A DNA stretch of 64,000 nt from Leguminivora glycinivorella (lineage: Eukaryota > Arthropoda > Insecta > Lepidoptera > Tortricidae). Shown one piece after another: positions 13,401-22,257 of this stretch. Where the stretch lies: contig NC_062990.1 in assembly GCF_023078275.1 (NCBI RefSeq), forward strand, positions 1,815,501 through 1,879,500. The letters run 5' to 3'. The first letter of the stretch is position 1. Each line of letters opens with the position of its first letter. The translations under genes were made by a program, and so were the position numbers. Under the pieces are notes generated by a model. The model was not told where the DNA came from and did no database searches. It saw nothing but the letters and a program-made list of their open reading frames with translations.

Positions 13401-15656
13401 GCTCAAATCAAGACTGACTTCTTTATTCTTCTTCTTACCCACATGCCTATTCATAATAATCATAATCTACCCACAGTTTTCCACAGGGGTCGGTACTGGG
13501 CGCCTGCTCTGGAGCATTGGCTTTGACTTGGCTATCAGAGTAGTCCAACTTCTCCGCATGGTCACCATTTGTTATGCCGATGACACAATAGTAGCCGTGA
13601 GGAGAAGAAAGTACCAGGATAATAAGGAGAGTCACAGTGGCAACTGAGCTCACAGTTGGGCGCATTAATTTGTTTGGGCTTGCGGTGTTACTTGCCACGA
13701 CCGATAACGTGGTTTTCGAGGGAAAGGTTGGCTTCTGCCCGAAGAAAGTGATTGCTGCCGACCTAGCCAAAATGATAATCGTTGACGCTATACGCCGATC
13801 AAAATGCAATCTGGTTCTGTCGTGCCTATATGCAAGAGCGATAGGGATGTTGCCTTGCCTGTTGGCGGTGAGGCGATCCCTCTTACGCCCCAAATTAAGT
13901 ACTTGGGCTTAAATTCAAACCAAAATTGGTACTCCGAGGAACATTTTATCAAATTGGTTCCTAGCCTCGTCGGGACTGCTTCGGCGCTGAGCAGACTATT
14001 GCCCAATATCGAAGGACCCAATGATGGGGCATTGGCGCTTATATGCGAACGTCATCCGCAGCGTGTATACAAAATTTCAACTCAGTCGGTTGAACATTTC
14101 TGCTTCAAATAGGGTTGCAAGATTTGACCTCAACATCCATACATACAAACATACATACATACATACATTGCAAGTTAGAAAAAACCATGTCAAAATAGCT
14201 TTTTTTACTTGTGTTTCTTTATCCTGTCAACAGTCACTTTACCCTGCAGAGTGATGGCAGGATAAAGTTACACAGGGCGTAGTGAAAATCCGATTAACTA
14301 GATATTATCTCCGAAACTGTTGATAATACAACTGTCATAATTTTAATATAAATAGTTATACTTCAATACAACATTAAAATGTTATTAGTAAAAAAACTGC
14401 CGTATTCATATTTTAAAATAATCATGCCAGAATAAAGTGGACATACCCGTTACAAACTCCGAACGTCACACTTTGAAAACTTCTAACCACAAGACCGCAG
14501 CACCTCACACACAAACCTTTACACCGGCGGCTAGAACCATACTGGCTACGTGTTTTACGTATATTAGGATCTCAATAAGACTTTCTGTGTGTGAGTGAGG
14601 TGCAATACCGCGGACGCACAGGATATAGAGAAAATATCGCTGGACAAACTTTGAACGTGAAAATTTGTGTTCAAAAGTAATCGAAACATCCCGTGCAACG
14701 TATATTTAAGAATATAGTAGTCTATTCTCTACAAAAAACGATATTTTAATATCATACAACTGCAATTCAATAATCTATAGAGCGAAAACTTGAGCAGTGT
14801 CGCGTTGTGACATGGCAGGGTACAGTAGAAAACGGTCTTCTTTATTTTTTTTTTACAAAAGTATTATATTTATAGAAAAAATATGTTTTGGCCTCGATGT
14901 GTCACGTTAATGCCTACTTATGAAAATTTTAATTATATGTGAAAATTATATATTTCGCATACTTTCTATTCAAAAACGTGATGGCAGGGTACGATGCCAC
15001 TATTTTGAGAATTACCCACCCAAGTTCAGCTTGGAGGGTTGCCTCTGTTGGGTCTTAAGATAAGGGACCGTCGTGTAAGTACTTAATAAGCGTTGAAAAT
15101 ACCTCCGTCATTTAGACGATGATTTACGAAATGAAGAATGGCCACTAACAATATTTTGAAACTAACTAACCACTGGTTCGAAGGACCAATTTGATTAAAT
15201 GAGTTATTGATTGACATAGATAATAAACATTTCTTCCGATATGTGACAGACCTTCATACAATGCCATTGCCTATTTTGCAATGAGGAGGCACACTGACAT
15301 TTATCCCGCCAGGCGGCGCCTGTGCAAGTGCCTAGGCATGTCACTGTCATTCATATGTGACACAGAGAAAAAACATATCATCTTCACCCTTTCACGTATG
15401 AAATTCTTTATCTGTGCAATGGAATAATAGGGTGGCGCCATCTATCATAACTTTTGAGTGTGCCTCCTCATTGTAACAGCGGCATTTTCCATGAAGACAA
15501 CAAACTAAACACTATCGAAATTGCACTACATTTAATTGTAATAACTATGATTCATTCATAACAAATCACACATACACATTACTCACACACACGCGCGCAC
15601 ACACTCATCCTATTTTCTTGCATTTATATAAAATTTAACTTCAGTTATAGGTGAGA

Positions 15657-15690
<34 letters not shown>

Positions 15691-18600
15691 TTCAAAATGT
15701 GTAAAATATTGTAACCTTACACCTGATTGTAAATGGGAAGAAACTGGCTCTTGAGACACAGGGAGACCTACTTTGAGAGCCAGGGACCAATATTATATAT
15801 GCACGTAACCTTATAGTTGCAATAAAGAATATATATATATATTTTTTTTTTATTCATAAAAAGTTTAATAAATTTTTGAAAAACTTTTATCCACGTCTGT
15901 ACCGTGCCTGATGCTCGTAACTGTATCACGATGATCACGATCTATCGCTTACTATAATGACTATTGATCAAGAATAATACATGTACGAAAATCGGTCAAG
16001 TGCGAGTAGAACACTCTACATAGTAGAGCTTTTGTTCGAGTACCTTATGTACTATTTATTAAAGTTTTTCTGGAAAAGATTTGTATTGACCCGACATATA
16101 CAATTATTATATACTAGCTTTTGCCCGCAGCTTCGCTCGCGTTAGAAAGAGACAAAAAGTAACCTATGTCACTCTCCATCCCTTCAACTATCTCCACTTA
16201 AAAAAATCACGTCAATTCGTCGCTCCGTTTTGCCGTGAAAGACAGACAAACAAACAGACACACACACGCACTTTCCCATTTATAATATAAGTATGGATTA
16301 GATATACTTGAAGAATAGATATTATTAGAATTAAAATATTTTTGAATAAAAAACTACCAAAGTTGAAAATAAGTGAAGAATGGACTTAATTGATTATTGG
16401 CAGAATATTGAACAAAAGAAAGCAACTTGAAGTGATCTATTCATCATTAAATCGAAATAAATGAGACTATTTTTAGCACTATGAGCATTAAAAACTTATA
16501 CAATACAACTTTTAACTTGATTAAATTGTTTCATTCAAAATATGCGCAATTTGACGAAGTCGAATTGCGAAAACCAGGTCCTCTATAACTTATAACCTAT
16601 CTTCTCTTTCAGACAACGCCCTTCATCAACCTACGGAGCTCCCAACTCCCGTTCCTCCCGTCCATCCAACCAATACGGACCTCCTCAGGGCAGACAGCCT
16701 TCCAACCAATACCTACCCCCTCAGGGAAGGTCCCAACAACCTTCCAATCAGTATGGACCTCCTCAAGGCAGAGCTCAACAGCCATCGAACCAATATGGTC
16801 CCCCCTCAAGGTCTCAGCAACCTTCAAATCAATATGGTCCCCCCTCAAGAAGTAATCAGCCTTCGAATCAGTACATACCTCCTCAATCCAGGGCACAAAC
16901 TCCTTCAAACCAGTACGGACCTCCTCAATCAAGATCTCAAGCTCCATCTACCCAATACGGACCTCCTCAATCCAGATCCCAGACTCCTTCTAATCAATAC
17001 GGACCTCCCCAATCCAGATCCCAGACTCCTTCCAATCAATACGGACCTCCCCAATCCAGATCCCAATCTCCTTCTAACCAATATGGACCTCCTGGCCAAG
17101 ACCAGCCTTCAAGCCAATACGGTGCTCCTTTCGGCCAAGCCAGGAACCAGGGCAGGCCATCGAATGAGTATTTGCCCCCTAACCAGAATGGTAGACCGTC
17201 GACTGAATATGGCGCGCCTGGATTTGGGAGTCCTTCGCAGGAATATGGAGCACCTAATGGTGGTAAGCTTTTTTTGCCTTTAAACAGTTTAACCCTTCAG
17301 GTGGCAAAATCCGGGAGCCGACCGCATGTAAAGTGGCAGGTAACCGGGAGCCGGACTTGAAATAAAAAGCTGTTGAGTGGCAAGGATACCGCTAAATTGA
17401 CAGAAAAAGTTTACCCTTGAGTGGCGGGGCCCTCACGGGTGGTCATCGCGAATGTTACTTATGTTACAAAAATTATAGTTACTCAAAAAATGTAGGGATG
17501 TTGTGCATAAACCATATATCACTGGATTCATTATGAAACGGCTAAAATCATTCCATAGAAAAAAAATACATTCCATTTATGTGAATTTTGCTAGACTCGA
17601 TCAAATATCAGATGGCTACATTTTCCACTTCCATTTATTAAAGTAACTTTATTTAGGCAAAAAAACAGTAAATTGGAGAAAAAAGTAATTCAGGTACTTA
17701 AATATACATTTATTTACACTTATATCTCTTTTTTTAATATATTACAGTACAATTTTTGCGAAAAAGACGGTTTTTAAACACGTGTCTAAAATATGGCAGG
17801 CGGATGGTCCAATCAAATTGGGTCATATTTCAAGTTGTTTTGAAGTTGAAGGTGTTGAACCTTTACTGAATGCCGTCCTTGTTTAGTGACGAATGGTTCG
17901 TGCAAGTATGAGGAAGCTAGATATAGTTTTAGACGGTTTTATTTATATATTTAGGTATATCGTCGCACGGGGTCCAGGAGCCGGTCCCTGCCACTTAACA
18001 GCTTGTTTTTCCCAGAGTCCGGCTCCCGGCGCCTGCCACTCAACGGAATGTTTTATAAAATGACCGCGCCACTTCTCCCCTATGCAACTTGTAGCTCTGC
18101 CACCTGAGGGGATAAGTGTGTTTTCACATTATCCGATCCGATATTCGATATATGTAGGACCGATATCCCATACATTTAAGCCGCCATCGTTGATTTTTAC
18201 CTTTGAAATCCTTCCTACATCCGATATCGGATCGGATAATGTGAAAACGCACAAAGGGCTATTACAATAATTTTCTTTCAATCTTTTTTGATTTACGTGA
18301 TGCCGCGAACGCGAGTGTCGATTCGAAGCGCAGAAAGTATCCACACTCGCTTTACAAAAGTGACTCAATAATAGTGGCCTTTTTTTATAGACGGTGGCGC
18401 CCCTATCATTTTAAACTCTTTTTTGCGGCTGTATGTGACAGTTTAACCAATAAAATGGTGTCAAAGTTTGTTCATTCCATTCGTGCCAACCTACAAATTT
18501 CAAAACAACTTTCATTCTTGATTTTTAGCTTAGAGTATGACCAAATATTTATTCTTCAGGTCAGCAATTTGGTCAAGGTGGCAATTTTGGAGACGCTCAG

Positions 18601-19243
18601 AGCAGGCAGTACCTCCCTCCTGGTACTGGTGGAGGATACGGAGGTGATGATGATGGCAGCAATGAGGTAAGTTGCCCCAGATTAGGTAACTCTAAATCTG
18701 ATGTAGCTGTCCGTATGCTTAAAAGATCTGATAAAGAATTCCATTCAACGACCGCACCGCAGAAAGACCTTGGAATTTATTCACGTGAGTGAGACCGAGA
18801 AAAAAATAAATCTTTCTCGCTCTCACTTGCATGAAAAAGTAAAGCGGTGGGGTCGTTTCTTAGGTACCTATGGATTTTTTCAAAATTAGTAAAAATATGT
18901 GGTACTTTCCGTCCATGGGTGTCACTGTCATATCTTTTGCCAGTGTCTATAGACAAAATTTCTAGAGCTTTACATTTTTTTTACTACCACATTGACCGCA
19001 ATTTTAAAGTTGTCCATTTTAAATACAACAACAACAGTGGCAAGTAATTAAATTAAATAGATAATTAAAATAAACAGGAAATAGGTAATAAAAATTAAAG
19101 TTTTGAAAAAATCCGCGACCGCGACATAGTGGACCGATTTTTATGAAACATGGCTAAGAACACTCCCGAGTAACTCAGCTTTCAAACAAAACAAATCTAA
19201 ATCGGTTCATCCGTTCCGGAGCTACGATACCACAGACAGACAC

Positions 19244-19284
<41 letters not shown>

Positions 19285-22257
19285 TAGACAGACAGACAAA
19301 CAAACAGACACCTCAAACGTATAACACCACGCCGTTTTTTGCGTCGGGGGTCGTAGATATTTAGAAGAAAAAGCCAAGCTTTTTAGAGTCATGCAAACAA
19401 GTGGCCTCCGTTCCGGGCCACTTGTGTTGCCCGACTGAGGTTTTAGCTTAAAGCTACGGAAGTTACACACTAAGGCCAATTCAAATTCAAACTTAAATCA
19501 TAGGTATCTAAAGGATATCATTCCAATATCGTTCATTTCGCTCGTGCTTATTCAGCCCGTGAGATTTCAAATTGCCTTCGATTTTCGGGTGAAATCGGAC
19601 GTATTCGTATAATCCGAAGGCCTTATTTCAAAGCTCACGTAATGTACAAGAGCTGGCTCAAATGGAACGAGTGAATGAAAAAGTCTACACTTTCATTCAC
19701 TTGTGTGATGTGATACGTAGTAAGTGGTAGCTCTTATCAGCTCCGACTGTATACCGATACAGTGCGTAGCGGAATGCATTAAACGGTCACGAAACGCTCA
19801 CGATAATATCTCTTTCGTAGCTATCTATCTCTATCGCTCTTGGGTATTGGCGCGACAGAGCCAGACTACATTTCAGTGGCATTTGGCGTAGCAGAAATGC
19901 CATTCGGCGACGGGGCTATCAGGTGTCACCCATACAATCAAAGTCCACTCTATTCGCGCCAGCTTTGACAGCAACGACCAGGTAGCTGTATTGGCACGAG
20001 CAAGACAAACACTAAATGAAATAATTCAGACATCGTTCTGACATAGGTTTATGTTTGAATTGTCCTGTAAAATACAGATAATTAGTAGCTATAGATCCTA
20101 CTGCCTAGGCATCTAATGCAGAAACTAGATTAACGAGTTCATTTAATTTTTATTCTTAATCCATTGAAATAAGTTGTAAAATCGATTAGGTTAGTTATTG
20201 CACATATCTACAGGTGGTTTTGCTAGCTACATCTACAACTAGGCTAAGTAACAAACGCAGTAACTACAGTTACAAATTCATAGAATTTTGAACTTTGTTA
20301 TCTTGAAATGAGGTGTAAAATCGAATGGATCGCTGGTAGTACTTAACGCTAAAAGTTTCGATATATTAGCTTGCTTGATATGCGCATGCCTGAAGGAACG
20401 TTTACCGGAAGTCCAGAGCCTGTAGCCTTTAGCCAAGAGTACAACATTTTACGTTCTGTACCGTATCGTAGTTAACTCTATCGCTCTTCTAAGATTATTA
20501 TCTGCTAACCCCTTACTTGTTGAAATAAAGATGTTGGAGGGTAATGTAGATATAGTTTAAGTTAAAAAATTGGTTGATAGAAATTGATTTCTACAACCTC
20601 AATGAGCTTTTTCTAAAATTTCCAGGGTTATAATTATAAGTTAGCTTGTAAGCTAATAATTATAGTCAGTAGTTTTTACGAATATTGTATGCTCGAAACG
20701 AGCAACTGTTGATACTAGTACTGTATATCCTGTATATCATACCATCTTAATATGTTGTACACAGTTAAGAATGAATAATCATTACTGGGTTGTATGTGAA
20801 TGATTTGACATTACCAAAAACGTACCTCAGTACCTAGACAGTAGCTAGATAATATTAATATTTGACATCTTAATAAATACCAAGCTAAGAATATGGGCCA
20901 AATTATCAAAACTGAGGTTCAAATTTTTAAGCCTGTGTCAAGAGGTGGCAGTCACACTGTGATTAGATACTCATTTTACTTCAATAGTAACTCTCTCTAA
21001 TACTCAATCCTCTTTGACATTACTGTCCTTAAATTAAAACGTCTTTATACCCTCAGGAACCAGCGAACTACAGCTTCGAGTACATGGTGAAGGATGATGA
21101 GTCTGGCAACGATTTTGGACACCGCGAGTCTAGGATGGGAGACCGCGCTGAGGGACTCTACTATGTCCTGTTACCTGATGGCAGAAAACAGGTAGAGCAT
21201 CAAATAAACAATAGACGGTCAACCAAATCTTGGCACTAAAACAAGGCGGGAAGATCGAAAAATGTAGGACTGACCGGCCAATTGTCTTCATAAAGCGCGT
21301 GTTGGTGGAACCATAAACTTCTTCTCCCTAGCTTTATCCCATTTACGTGGGGTCAGCTCTCCTTATACGGCGTCGTCAGGCGCGTCTGTCCTGGGTCGTC
21401 TCAGTTGATATTTGAGTGTCTTTGAGGTCCTTTTGGATAAGTTCTATCCATGATGTCTTGGGTCTCCCAGGTCCCCTAGGCTTTTCACTCATCTCCAGTA
21501 CCCTTCTAGTCATGTGGTCTGGTGGTCGTCTCATGATGTGGCCATACCATCGGAGTCGATTTTCGGTAAGTTTTTTGGTGTAACCATAAACGAGTCACCT
21601 AAATCTTCATTGAAATGTAGGGGCGAAGTTTTAATTCCCGTTGAAAATTTCAATTTGCTGGAACTTGTCACACGTCTTTCTTTGGCTTTTTCACAGCCTG
21701 ATACGAGACACGACATAACCAATCTCAGCAAATGAAGTCTCTTTCTAGCAAAAATGAGAAATGAAAGAGACTTCCTGCAAGTATTGAAGTTAGACGACCG
21801 GTCTGGCCTAGCGCGTAGTGACCCTGCCTGCTACGCCGCGGTTCCGGGTTCGAATCCCGGTAAGGTGATGAGCACAGATATTTGTTTTTGAGTTATGGAT
21901 GTTTTCTATATAAGTACATAAGTATTTGTATTTATATAGTATATTTATCGTTGTCTGAGTACCTGTAAAATAAGTCTTCTTGAGCTTACCATGGGACTCA
22001 GTCAATCTGTGTAAGAATGTCCTGTAATATATTTATATTTATTTTATTTATTTATTGTACGATTGACTTGTCTAAAGTAACTTTTCTCATTCCAGACTGT
22101 AGAATACGAAGCCGACCAAGACGGTTTCAAGCCCAGGATCTCCTACGAAGACACCGGCGCTGGCGCCGCGGGAGGGTACGACAACAACGCGCAATCTTTT
22201 GGACAAGATGGCGGCTACAATCAAAATGGCGGCTACAACCAAAATGGCGGATATTAA
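1419..22257 (+). CDS. resilin: Pro-resilin (elastic cuticular protein, RR-2 type)
   Basis: Seven coding exons join in phase: 1419-1424, 2543-2604, 3157-3258, 16613-17262, 18560-18666, 21057-21191, 22096-22257, ending in TAA (407 residues). All junctions are GT..AG. Residues 1-16 form a hydrophobic signal peptide (MRIFLACTLLVVSTLA). Residues about 57-273 hold some 16 repeats of the type PSNQYGPPQ, the elastic region in which Tyr side chains become di- and trityrosine crosslinked. Residues 310-372 match the extended Rebers-Riddiford chitin-binding consensus (SGNDFGH, LLPDGRKQTVEYEAD). The C-terminus is Gly/Asn/Gln/Tyr-rich. Known role: secreted rubber-like protein of flexible cuticle and wing hinges. 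The order signal peptide, elastic repeats, RR-2 domain, Gly-rich tail fits insect pro-resilin. The 13.4-kb third intron is full of transposons. Confidence 0.93.
1809..2416 (+). repeat. AGGGTTCCGTAG-family element (copy A)
   Basis: Starts TTTTTAGGGTTCCGTAG and ends with the hairpin GTGCGCGAGCCCGACTCGCAC followed by TTGGCCGG. Contains a (CTGTCCGT)n microsatellite at about 1861-1912. Related copies: 9294-9793, and 11037-11564 and 26976-27314 in opposite orientation. Non-autonomous; class uncertain. The 3' hairpin recalls Helitrons, but a CTRR end is not clear. Confidence 0.75.
2543..2604 (+). CDS. resilin: Pro-resilin exon 2 (signal peptide)
   Basis: Acceptor TTATTATTTCAG, donor GTTAGT. Encodes IFLACTLLVVSTLAEPPVDN, with cleavage expected after the Ala of STLA. 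Confidence 0.88.
3012..3112. repeat. Small foldback relic
   Basis: ACTCACGTTAATATACGGAG on the left is complementary to ATATATTTAACGTGAGT on the right. Internal phrases (GGAGTCTAGCC, CGAACACTCAT, AACGTGAGT.ACATCC) match 50285-50415, so this is probably an internally deleted copy of that element. Confidence 0.5.
3157..3258 (+). CDS. resilin: Pro-resilin exon 3
   Basis: Acceptor TTCCAG, donor GTAAGT. Encodes a Gly/Pro/Ser/Tyr-rich segment with SYGAPGG, the start of the mature elastic protein. It ends in phase 2 and pairs with exon 4 across a 13.4-kb intron. Confidence 0.88.
3575..6531. mobile_element. Non-autonomous hAT-type element, 2.96 kb
   Basis: Begins TAGAGATGGGCG and ends CGCCCATCTCTA, with subterminal inverted repeats rich in ACCC/GGGT (for example CGGGAAAATACCC). 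It is flanked by an exact 8-bp duplication GTCCGGAT (3567-3574 and 6532-6539), diagnostic of hAT insertion. The interior encodes no transposase I can find and is unusually rich in CTATAG/TATAG motifs. It lies in pro-resilin intron 3. Confidence 0.88.
4440..4825. repeat. Tandem duplication inside the hAT element
   Basis: Two adjacent copies of about 195 bp, each starting GCTAAAAGGTGTTATTAGGA and containing GCCGCTATAGGCCTGGTC. The first runs to about 4632 and the second to about 4825. They differ at scattered sites, so the duplication is not recent. Confidence 0.8.
6864..7048 (+). repeat. tRNA-headed SINE, internally deleted (noctuid HaSE-like)
   Basis: The head is tRNA-like (A box TAGCCTAGCGG, B box GGGTTCGAACCC) and passes straight into a tail containing CTAGTGCCTACGCCAAATC and CCGTGGCAGATGCCGGGAT, ending in a GATGAT run. 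This resembles the common noctuid SINE with its middle missing. Not a functional tRNA. Confidence 0.75.
7082..8447. mobile_element. TA-flanked TIR element, CAGGGTGAT ends
   Basis: Terminal inverted repeats of about 130 bp start CAGGGTGATTCATGAGTCG, flanked by TA (7080-7081 and 8448-8449), as for Tc1/mariner-type insertion. The two arms differ at only a few sites. No transposase. A second element (7236-8288) sits inside. Confidence 0.75.
7236..8288. mobile_element. Nested element with GGTCAGGTGGGGTAAGG ends
   Basis: Inverted termini GGTCAGGTGGGGTAAGGG, flanked by TTAA on the left and TTAC on the right, suggesting a TTAA-targeting (piggyBac-like) insertion into the outer TIR element with one flank mutated. 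The phrase GGGGTAAGGGRAACA or its complement recurs at least five times inside. No coding capacity seen. Confidence 0.55.
8466..8515. repeat. Fragment of a common lepidopteran SINE body
   Basis: ACGTCCCACTGCTGGGCACA followed by GGCCTCCTCTCA is a phrase I recognise from widespread lepidopteran SINE sequence. Only about 50 bp remain. Confidence 0.35.
8585..9017. repeat. Intact copy of a 430-bp repeat
   Basis: The segment containing AACACAAAACTTTTCCCCTC, CTGCTTCCAGTAGTTCCAC and GAGCTAGTGAGGGG recurs at 10965-11768, where it is interrupted by another element. Non-coding. Confidence 0.7.
9294..9793 (+). repeat. AGGGTTCCGTAG-family element (copy B)
   Basis: Runs from TTTTTAGGGTTCCGTAG to the hairpin GAGCGTGGCCCGACACGCTC followed by TTGGCCGG, with CTACGGAACCCT just before the hairpin (subterminal inverted repeat). 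Includes a GTCTGTC/GTCCGTC run near the start. Confidence 0.75.
9905..10225 (+). repeat. LINE 3'-end-like repeats
   Basis: Two common lepidopteran phrases lie head to tail: ACTTGTACACTCCCTTTTGC to CGTTGAGCTCTGGCAGCC (9905-10090), and ATGGGATATGAGACAAACGA through GCGTTGCCGGCC (10115-10225). Counterparts in opposite orientation are at 25669-25790 and 27780-27910. Confidence 0.6.
10379..10875. mobile_element. TTAA-flanked MITE, ~500 bp
   Basis: Ends GAGGATACGGTAG and CTACCGTATCGTC are inverted and flanked by TTAA on both sides (10375-10378 and 10876-10879). The two halves form a long imperfect palindrome (GTCGGACCGTTT against AAACGGTCCGACA). Non-autonomous. Confidence 0.75.
10965..11768. repeat. 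430-bp repeat split by an insertion
   Basis: The same repeat as 8585-9017, cut at its CGCAAAAAA/GCGTTTAT junction by the element at 11037-11564. Comparing the two copies gives the insertion point directly. Confidence 0.75.
11037..11564 (-). mobile_element. AGGGTTCCGTAG-family element (copy C), nested
   Basis: Begins CCGGCCAAGAGCGTGTCAGG and ends GACTACGGAACCCT, with A-tracts on both sides. Carries (GGAC)n at about 11485-11515. Its position inside a repeat that is intact elsewhere shows it moves as a discrete unit. Confidence 0.8.
12555..12612 (+). repeat. LINE 3' tail
   Basis: ATGCCTTAAGGCATTATGTA, then AATAAAGAATAAATAAATAA, resembles the 3' ends of lepidopteran non-LTR elements. Confidence 0.45.
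12650..14112 (+). pseudogene. Decayed R1-clade non-LTR reverse transcriptase
   Basis: Fragments of one reverse transcriptase appear in order but in shifting frames: GSDGVPWLF and CLREGINS (12780-12900), GYRPIVLLDETG (12955-12995), TGRLLWSIGFDLAIRV (13495-13550), the catalytic YADDT at 13575-13590, and KYLGLNSNQNWYSEEHF to LSRLLPNIEGP (13898-14020). The motif spacing and LLW.IGFD.A.R pattern fit the R1 clade. At least two frameshifts and internal stops make it non-functional. It lies in pro-resilin intron 3. Confidence 0.8.
14133..14168. repeat. (CATA)n microsatellite
   Basis: Imperfect CATACATACAAACATACATA tract next to the R1 remnant. Confidence 0.8.
14170..15278. other. Intron 3 sequence, nothing recognised
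   Basis: AT-rich. Short phrases such as ATGGCAGGGTAC recur (14812, 14980), but no coding, RNA or bounded element is supported. Confidence 0.5.
15279..15473. repeat. MITE with CAATGAGGAGGCACACT ends
   Basis: A 17-bp inverted repeat CAATGAGGAGGCACACT/AGTGTGCCTCCTCATTG bounds about 195 bp of non-coding DNA. Confidence 0.65.
15657..15850 (+). repeat. LINE 3' tail with AT/T tracts
   Basis: (AT)n and poly-T runs flank a segment ending GTTGCAATAAAGAATATATA, a typical non-LTR 3' end with poly(A)-signal-like AATAAA and a simple-repeat tail. Confidence 0.5.
16114..16297 (-). mobile_element. Short Helitron-like element
   Basis: On the minus strand it starts TCCATACTTATATTATAAAT and ends with a GC hairpin (GCGAAGCTGCGGGC) then AAAAGCTAG before T. 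The 5' TC, hairpin and 3' CTAG inserted at A/T fit Helitrons. Relatives: 28250-28385, 39891-40609, 47543-47763. Lies 315 bp upstream of pro-resilin exon 4. Confidence 0.7.
16613..17262 (+). CDS. resilin: Pro-resilin exon 4, elastic repeat array
   Basis: The acceptor follows TTCTCTTTCAG; the donor is GTAAGC. The 650 bp encode about 16 units of 12-14 residues around PS(N/T/S)(Q/E)YGPP with linkers such as QGR, QSRSQ and GQD. Units in the middle are nearly identical at the DNA level while edge units differ (YLPP, YIPP, YGAP), a pattern expected from unequal exchange. Each unit has one Tyr for crosslinking and Pro/Gly for a disordered elastic chain. The frame is set by exons 3 and 5; other open frames over this exon are shadows. 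Confidence 0.93.
17293..18111. mobile_element. piggyBac-like MITE, ~820 bp
   Basis: Ends CCCTTCAGGTGGCA and TGCCACCTGAGGGG are inverted. The left flank is TTAA (17289-17292); the right is ATAA. A subterminal inverted unit AGTGGCAGG..ACCGGGAGCC with GGACT is also present at both sides. CCC-starting ends plus TTAA suggest a piggyBac-type non-autonomous element, in pro-resilin intron 4. Confidence 0.65.
18116..18252. repeat. MITE with TTTTCACATTATCCGATCCG ends
   Basis: About 37-bp inverted repeats (left TTTTCACATTATCCGATCCG, right CGGATCGGATAATGTGAAAA) bound a 137-bp element immediately after the previous MITE. Confidence 0.8.
18560..18666 (+). CDS. resilin: Pro-resilin exon 5 (Gly-rich linker)
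   Basis: Acceptor TATTCTTCAG, donor GTAAGT. Encodes a Gly/Gln-rich linker ending in an acidic patch (GGDDDGSNE) directly before the chitin-binding domain. Confidence 0.88.
19097..19352 (+). repeat. Interspersed repeat with (GACA)n, copy 1
   Basis: The phrases ATGAAACATGGCTAAGAACA, CGGTTCATCCGTTC and TTTTTTGCGTCGGGGG are shared with 30337-30608. A (GACA)n tract at about 19233-19310 lies at the same place in both copies and differs in length and composition. Confidence 0.75.
19353..20884. other. Pro-resilin intron 5, no bounded feature
   Basis: Includes MITE-like phrases (CTATCTCTATCGCTCTTGGG at about 19830) and short inverted runs, but no element with convincing ends and no coding sequence. 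Confidence 0.45.
20885..21012 (+). repeat. Dispersed repeat (AATATGGGCCAAATT family)
   Basis: AATATGGGCCAAATTATCAA onward matches two tandem copies at 46713-46960 at clear but imperfect identity. Non-coding. Confidence 0.7.
21057..21191 (+). CDS. resilin: Pro-resilin exon 6 (RR-2 domain, first part)
   Basis: Encodes EPANYSFEYMVKDDESG followed by NDFGHRESRMGD and YYVLLPDGRKQ. The aromatic Y-F-Y triad and the GHxExRxGD block are the RR-2 hallmarks of chitin binding. Phase 0 at both ends; acceptor CCTCAG, donor GTAGAG. Confidence 0.93.
21308..21566 (-). pseudogene. RTE-like LINE 3' coding fragment
   Basis: On the minus strand it reads RWYGHIMRRPPDHMTRRVLE, then GPGRPKTSWIELIQKDLK, typical of the C-terminal end of RTE-type non-LTR proteins. 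It interrupts another repeat (21215-21303 continuing at about 21570-21670) that is also found at 26930-27480. Confidence 0.65.
21793..22057 (+). repeat. tRNA-derived SINE, copy a
   Basis: The head GACGACCGGTCTGGCCTAGC with GGTTCGAATCCCGG (B box) is followed by a body with GTCATGGATGTTTTCTAT-like sequence and CTCAGTCAATCTGTGTAAG, ending in TTTATT repeats. Same family at 25799, 30852, 32770, 47421, 49337(-), 51897 and 57945(-). It stops about 40 bp before pro-resilin exon 7. Confidence 0.85.
22096..22257 (+). CDS. resilin: Pro-resilin exon 7 (RR-2 end and tail)
   Basis: Acceptor CATTCCAG. Encodes TVEYEADQDGFKPRISYEDTG, completing the Rebers-Riddiford domain, then a Gly-rich tail with GGYNQNGGY repeats and TAA at 22255-22257. 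A SINE ends about 40 bp upstream of this acceptor. Confidence 0.92.
   Translation, partial: TVEYEADQDGFKPRISYEDTGAGAAGGYDNNAQSFGQDGGYNQNGGYNQNGGY

Noticed and set aside
16753..17283. 176-codon frame overlapping resilin exon 4
   Set aside because: A shadow in another frame of the resilin repeat array; it keeps open only because the repeat lacks stops. The same holds for the opposite-strand frame 16609-16947.
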